DNA of 6,868 nt from Candidatus Bathyarchaeota archaeon (lineage in GTDB: Archaea > Thermoproteota > Bathyarchaeia > 40CM-2-53-6). This document shows positions 5,207 through 6,868 of the stretch, piece by piece. Location: the NCBI GenBank assembly GCA_005888695.1, contig VBBH01000234.1, forward strand, positions 1 through 6,868, written 5' to 3'. The position numbers and the translations under genes were made by a program. How positions within the stretch are numbered: position 1 is the first letter of the stretch; every line of letters starts with the position of its first letter. The notes below the pieces were generated by a model. That model did no database searches. It saw nothing but the letters and a program-made list of their open reading frames with translations, and had not been told where the DNA came from.

Positions 5207-6070
5207 ATGCCATACGTTAACGTTGGTAAGGAAAATACTGGGAATATTGATCTCTACTACGAGGACCATGGTACGGGTAAACCGATTGTACTCATCCACG
5301 GATATCCATTGAATGGTGCTTCATGGGAGAAGCAAGTTTCCGCCTTGCTCGGTGCTGGCTATCGCGTAATCACCTACGACCGCAGGGGATTCGGTCAGTC
5401 CAGCAAACCAACAACAGGCTACAACTATGACACATTTGCCGAGGATCTTCGCAAACTCGTAACACAACTCGGCCTGCGTGATTTCACGCTCGCAGGGTTC
5501 TCAATGGGTGGCGGTGAGGTAGCACGCTATATGGGACGGTATGGATCGAAGGACGTAAGCAACGCAGTATTCATCTCATCGGTCCCGCCGTATCTGCTGA
5601 AAGCCGCTGACAACCCGGAGGGTGTTGATGGGAGTGCCTTCGAAGGGATCCAGAAGGCTATCTTGGCGGACCGCTATGCGTTCTTCACCGAGTTCCTCAA
5701 GAATTTCTACAATACCGACCAGTATCTGGGCACGCGCGTCAGCGAGCAAGCTGTCCAGTCGAGCTGGAACATCGCCGCGAGCTCCTCCGCCACTGCAAGT
5801 CTGGCTTGTGTTCCAACATGGCATGAGGACTTCCGCAAGGACTTGACTCGCGTTCAAGTACCTACTTTGGTCATTCACGGTGATGCTGACCGGATCGTTC
5901 CTTTCGCTGCCTCTGGACAGCGTACCGCGAAAATGGTGCCGGGGGCTCGTCTGGTCGTAGTGAAGAACGGACCGCACTGCATAATCTGGACACACCCGGA
6001 CGAGGTCAATACAGCACTATTGAACTTCCTGAAAGAAGAGAAGAAGCTCGAGCTTACCGCGCCTGCCTAA
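5207..6070 (+). CDS. Alpha/beta hydrolase, cofactor-free chloroperoxidase (non-haem haloperoxidase) family
   Basis: The 287-residue cytoplasmic product matches the alpha/beta-fold cofactor-free haloperoxidases, enzymes that behave as esterases or perhydrolases. The physiological substrate cannot be told from sequence. The full catalytic triad is visible: S99 in the nucleophile elbow GFSMG (97-101), D228 in HGDADRIVP (224-232) and H257 in GPHCIIWTH (255-263). The oxyanion region HGYPLNG is at 31-37, and TYDRRGFGQSS at 56-66 is a family hallmark. The opening MPYVNVGKENTGNIDLYY is the usual family start, so the ATG at 5207 is well supported. No signal peptide or membrane segment is present. Arginine codons differ from the neighbours: 13 of 14 are CGN (8 CGC), with one AGG and no AGA. 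With the bacterial-style sequence, this suggests horizontal acquisition. It is a single-gene unit with its own putative promoter and converges on pyrK. Confidence 0.95.
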   Translation: MPYVNVGKENTGNIDLYYEDHGTGKPIVLIHGYPLNGASWEKQVSALLGAGYRVITYDRRGFGQSSKPTTGYNYDTFAEDLRKLVTQLGLRDFTLAGFSMGGGEVARYMGRYGSKDVSNAVFISSVPPYLLKAADNPEGVDGSAFEGIQKAILADRYAFFTEFLKNFYNTDQYLGTRVSEQAVQSSWNIAASSSATASLACVPTWHEDFRKDLTRVQVPTLVIHGDADRIVPFAASGQRTAKMVPGARLVVVKNGPHCIIWTHPDEVNTALLNFLKEEKKLELTAPA

Positions 6071-6094
6071 ATTCGGTGGGCGCTTTTCTTAGGC
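6065..6094 (+). terminator. Convergent 3'-end region: T-tract and stop-codon dyad
   Basis: Only 23 nt separate the hydrolase stop (6070) from the pyrK stop (6094). The plus strand carries TTTTCTT at 6084-6090, the kind of T-tract that suffices for archaeal termination after the hydrolase gene. GCCTAA (6065-6070) and TTAGGC (6089-6094) are perfect complements with an 18-nt loop, and each arm overlaps one of the two stop codons. The minus strand has no T-tract here, so pyrK transcripts probably end inside or beyond the hydrolase gene. Confidence 0.45.
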
Positions 6095-6868
6095 TAGTGT
6101 CCAGGCATCAGGGGCACTTTCTTTCCTGAAAGGTCTCTGTGCGTCGATCCGAACTCGCACATCTGCGCTAGCTCGTGGTCCGTAAATACTGGACCGTCCT
6201 TGCAGACTAGGTAAGGTCCGATGACGCACGCTGCACATATTCCGACTCCACACTTGAAGACCCGTTCAAGGCTCGCTTGCACGTGACATTTCCGACTGAC
6301 CGCTGAATCATAGACCTGTTTCATCATAGGCTCTGGGCCACAGGTGAATACGGCCTCGAACTTTTCATTCTTCATCACTTCCTCCGCGACTTTCGGGACC
6401 TGGTTCTTGATGCCGAAGGTTCCGTCATCGGTCGCAAACAACACTTCGATGCCGTGCCGTTCACTTTCGTGAACAAGCCACTCCCGGAACAATAGTTCGG
6501 TCGCGGTTCTCGCGCCAGTGACCAATGTGACCTCTCTATCAGAGATATGCCCGAGAAGTGAGATGAGCGGAACGAGTCCAGTTCCTCCTCCTACTAAGAG
6601 GAGCTTGTCGTAGGGTCCAGGGTCGAATGGTCGACCATATGGGCCGCGCAACCAGAGTTGGTCGCCAGTTTTCTTCTCGAACAATGTCTGACTTATCTCT
6701 CCGCCCTTCTTTATCACCAAACCGACGTCGGAACGTCCGTGTATTGCGAGGACGCTCATGGGAATCTCGTCCACACCCGGCAGCCACAACATCGAAAACT
6801 GTCCCGGACGAGCCGCTTGGAGTCTTTCGTCTTTGAACCAGAACGAGGTGATCAATGGAGTCTCCTGT
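6094..6868 (-). CDS. pyrK: Dihydroorotate dehydrogenase electron-transfer subunit (5' end cut by right window edge)
   Basis: PyrK carries FAD and a [2Fe-2S] cluster. It links the catalytic subunit PyrD to NAD(H) during oxidation of dihydroorotate to orotate in pyrimidine synthesis. Numbering from a TTG at 6855, the ferredoxin-reductase-like FAD domain shows PGQFSMLWLPGVDEIPMSV (17-35) and GPYGRPFD (71-78). The NAD-binding domain shows LLLVGGGTGLVPL (86-98) and TCGPEPMM (171-178). The C-terminal iron-sulphur motif has Cys202, Cys207, Cys210 and Cys218, ending in CKDGPVF. The frame stays open to the window edge (QETP precedes that TTG), and family members have about ten more residues there, so the true start most likely lies outside. 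A TTG start at 6855 is the less likely alternative. It is the last gene of its unit, so pyrD may lie upstream beyond the window. It ends convergently with the hydrolase gene. Confidence 0.95.
   Translation of the reverse strand, partial: QETPLITSFWFKDERLQAARPGQFSMLWLPGVDEIPMSVLAIHGRSDVGLVIKKGGEISQTLFEKKTGDQLWLRGPYGRPFDPGPYDKLLLVGGGTGLVPLISLLGHISDREVTLVTGARTATELLFREWLVHESERHGIEVLFATDDGTFGIKNQVPKVAEEVMKNEKFEAVFTCGPEPMMKQVYDSAVSRKCHVQASLERVFKCGVGICAACVIGPYLVCKDGPVFTDHELAQMCEFGSTHRDLSGKKVPLMPGH

Noticed and set aside
4980..5213. 77-codon frame on the minus strand overlapping the hydrolase promoter and start
   Set aside because: Its Arg/Ser-rich product has no motif, and its start overlaps the well-supported hydrolase start.
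5576..5995. 139-codon open frame on the minus strand inside the hydrolase gene
   Set aside because: It is antisense to a gene with a full catalytic triad, has no recognisable motif and no Shine-Dalgarno site.
6853..6855. TTG at 6855-6853 as the true pyrK start
   Set aside because: The frame remains open to the window edge with residues that fit the family's N-terminal strand, so the start is more likely outside the window.
1..6868. CRISPR arrays, insertion sequences, defence or toxin-antitoxin genes
   Set aside because: I saw no regularly spaced repeats, no transposase or integrase motifs, and every long frame is accounted for by an identified gene.

Overview
This window reads as archaeal chromosomal DNA. 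The clearest marker is the pair gatD-gatE, the archaea-specific amidotransferase that makes Gln-tRNA(Gln). A one-polypeptide archaeal-type Elp3 (CX4CX2C radical-SAM motif), TATA-like promoter elements, TTG start codons and a near-leaderless gene agree with this. Base composition looks close to balanced. I cannot name the lineage from sequence alone.

Leftward block (4632 down to 1, minus strand). A TATA-like element at about 4620-4632 precedes four genes in one direction: a membrane GT2 glycosyltransferase (3371-4564), elp3 (1757-3367), gatD (347-1690) and the first 113 codons of gatE, which runs off the left edge. Spacers are 3, 66 and 5 nt, so an operon is likely. Its soluble members act on tRNA: Elp3 modifies wobble U34, and GatDE converts Glu-tRNA(Gln) to Gln-tRNA(Gln). 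The glycosyltransferase is the odd partner and probably acts on a lipid or isoprenoid at the membrane.

Intergenic region (4565-5206, 642 nt). I see no convincing protein gene, tRNA or rRNA. It holds a string of inverted repeats, TATA-like stretches and T-rich tracts. It could contain promoters and operators for the two divergent units, and perhaps an unannotated small RNA.

Rightward gene (5207-6070, plus strand). This is an alpha/beta hydrolase of the cofactor-free chloroperoxidase family with a complete catalytic triad. Its strong resemblance to bacterial homologues and its skewed arginine codons suggest horizontal acquisition. A 7-bp inverted repeat flanks its likely TATA box.

Right edge (6094-6868, minus strand). 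pyrK, the flavin/iron-sulphur electron-transfer subunit of dihydroorotate dehydrogenase (pyrimidine synthesis), converges on the hydrolase gene. Its 5' end is cut by the window. A short dyad containing both stop codons lies between the two genes.

Overall this is mostly housekeeping sequence. The parts most worth a second look are the dyad-rich intergenic region, the elp3-gatDE linkage and the apparently acquired hydrolase. I found no defence system, CRISPR array or mobile element.
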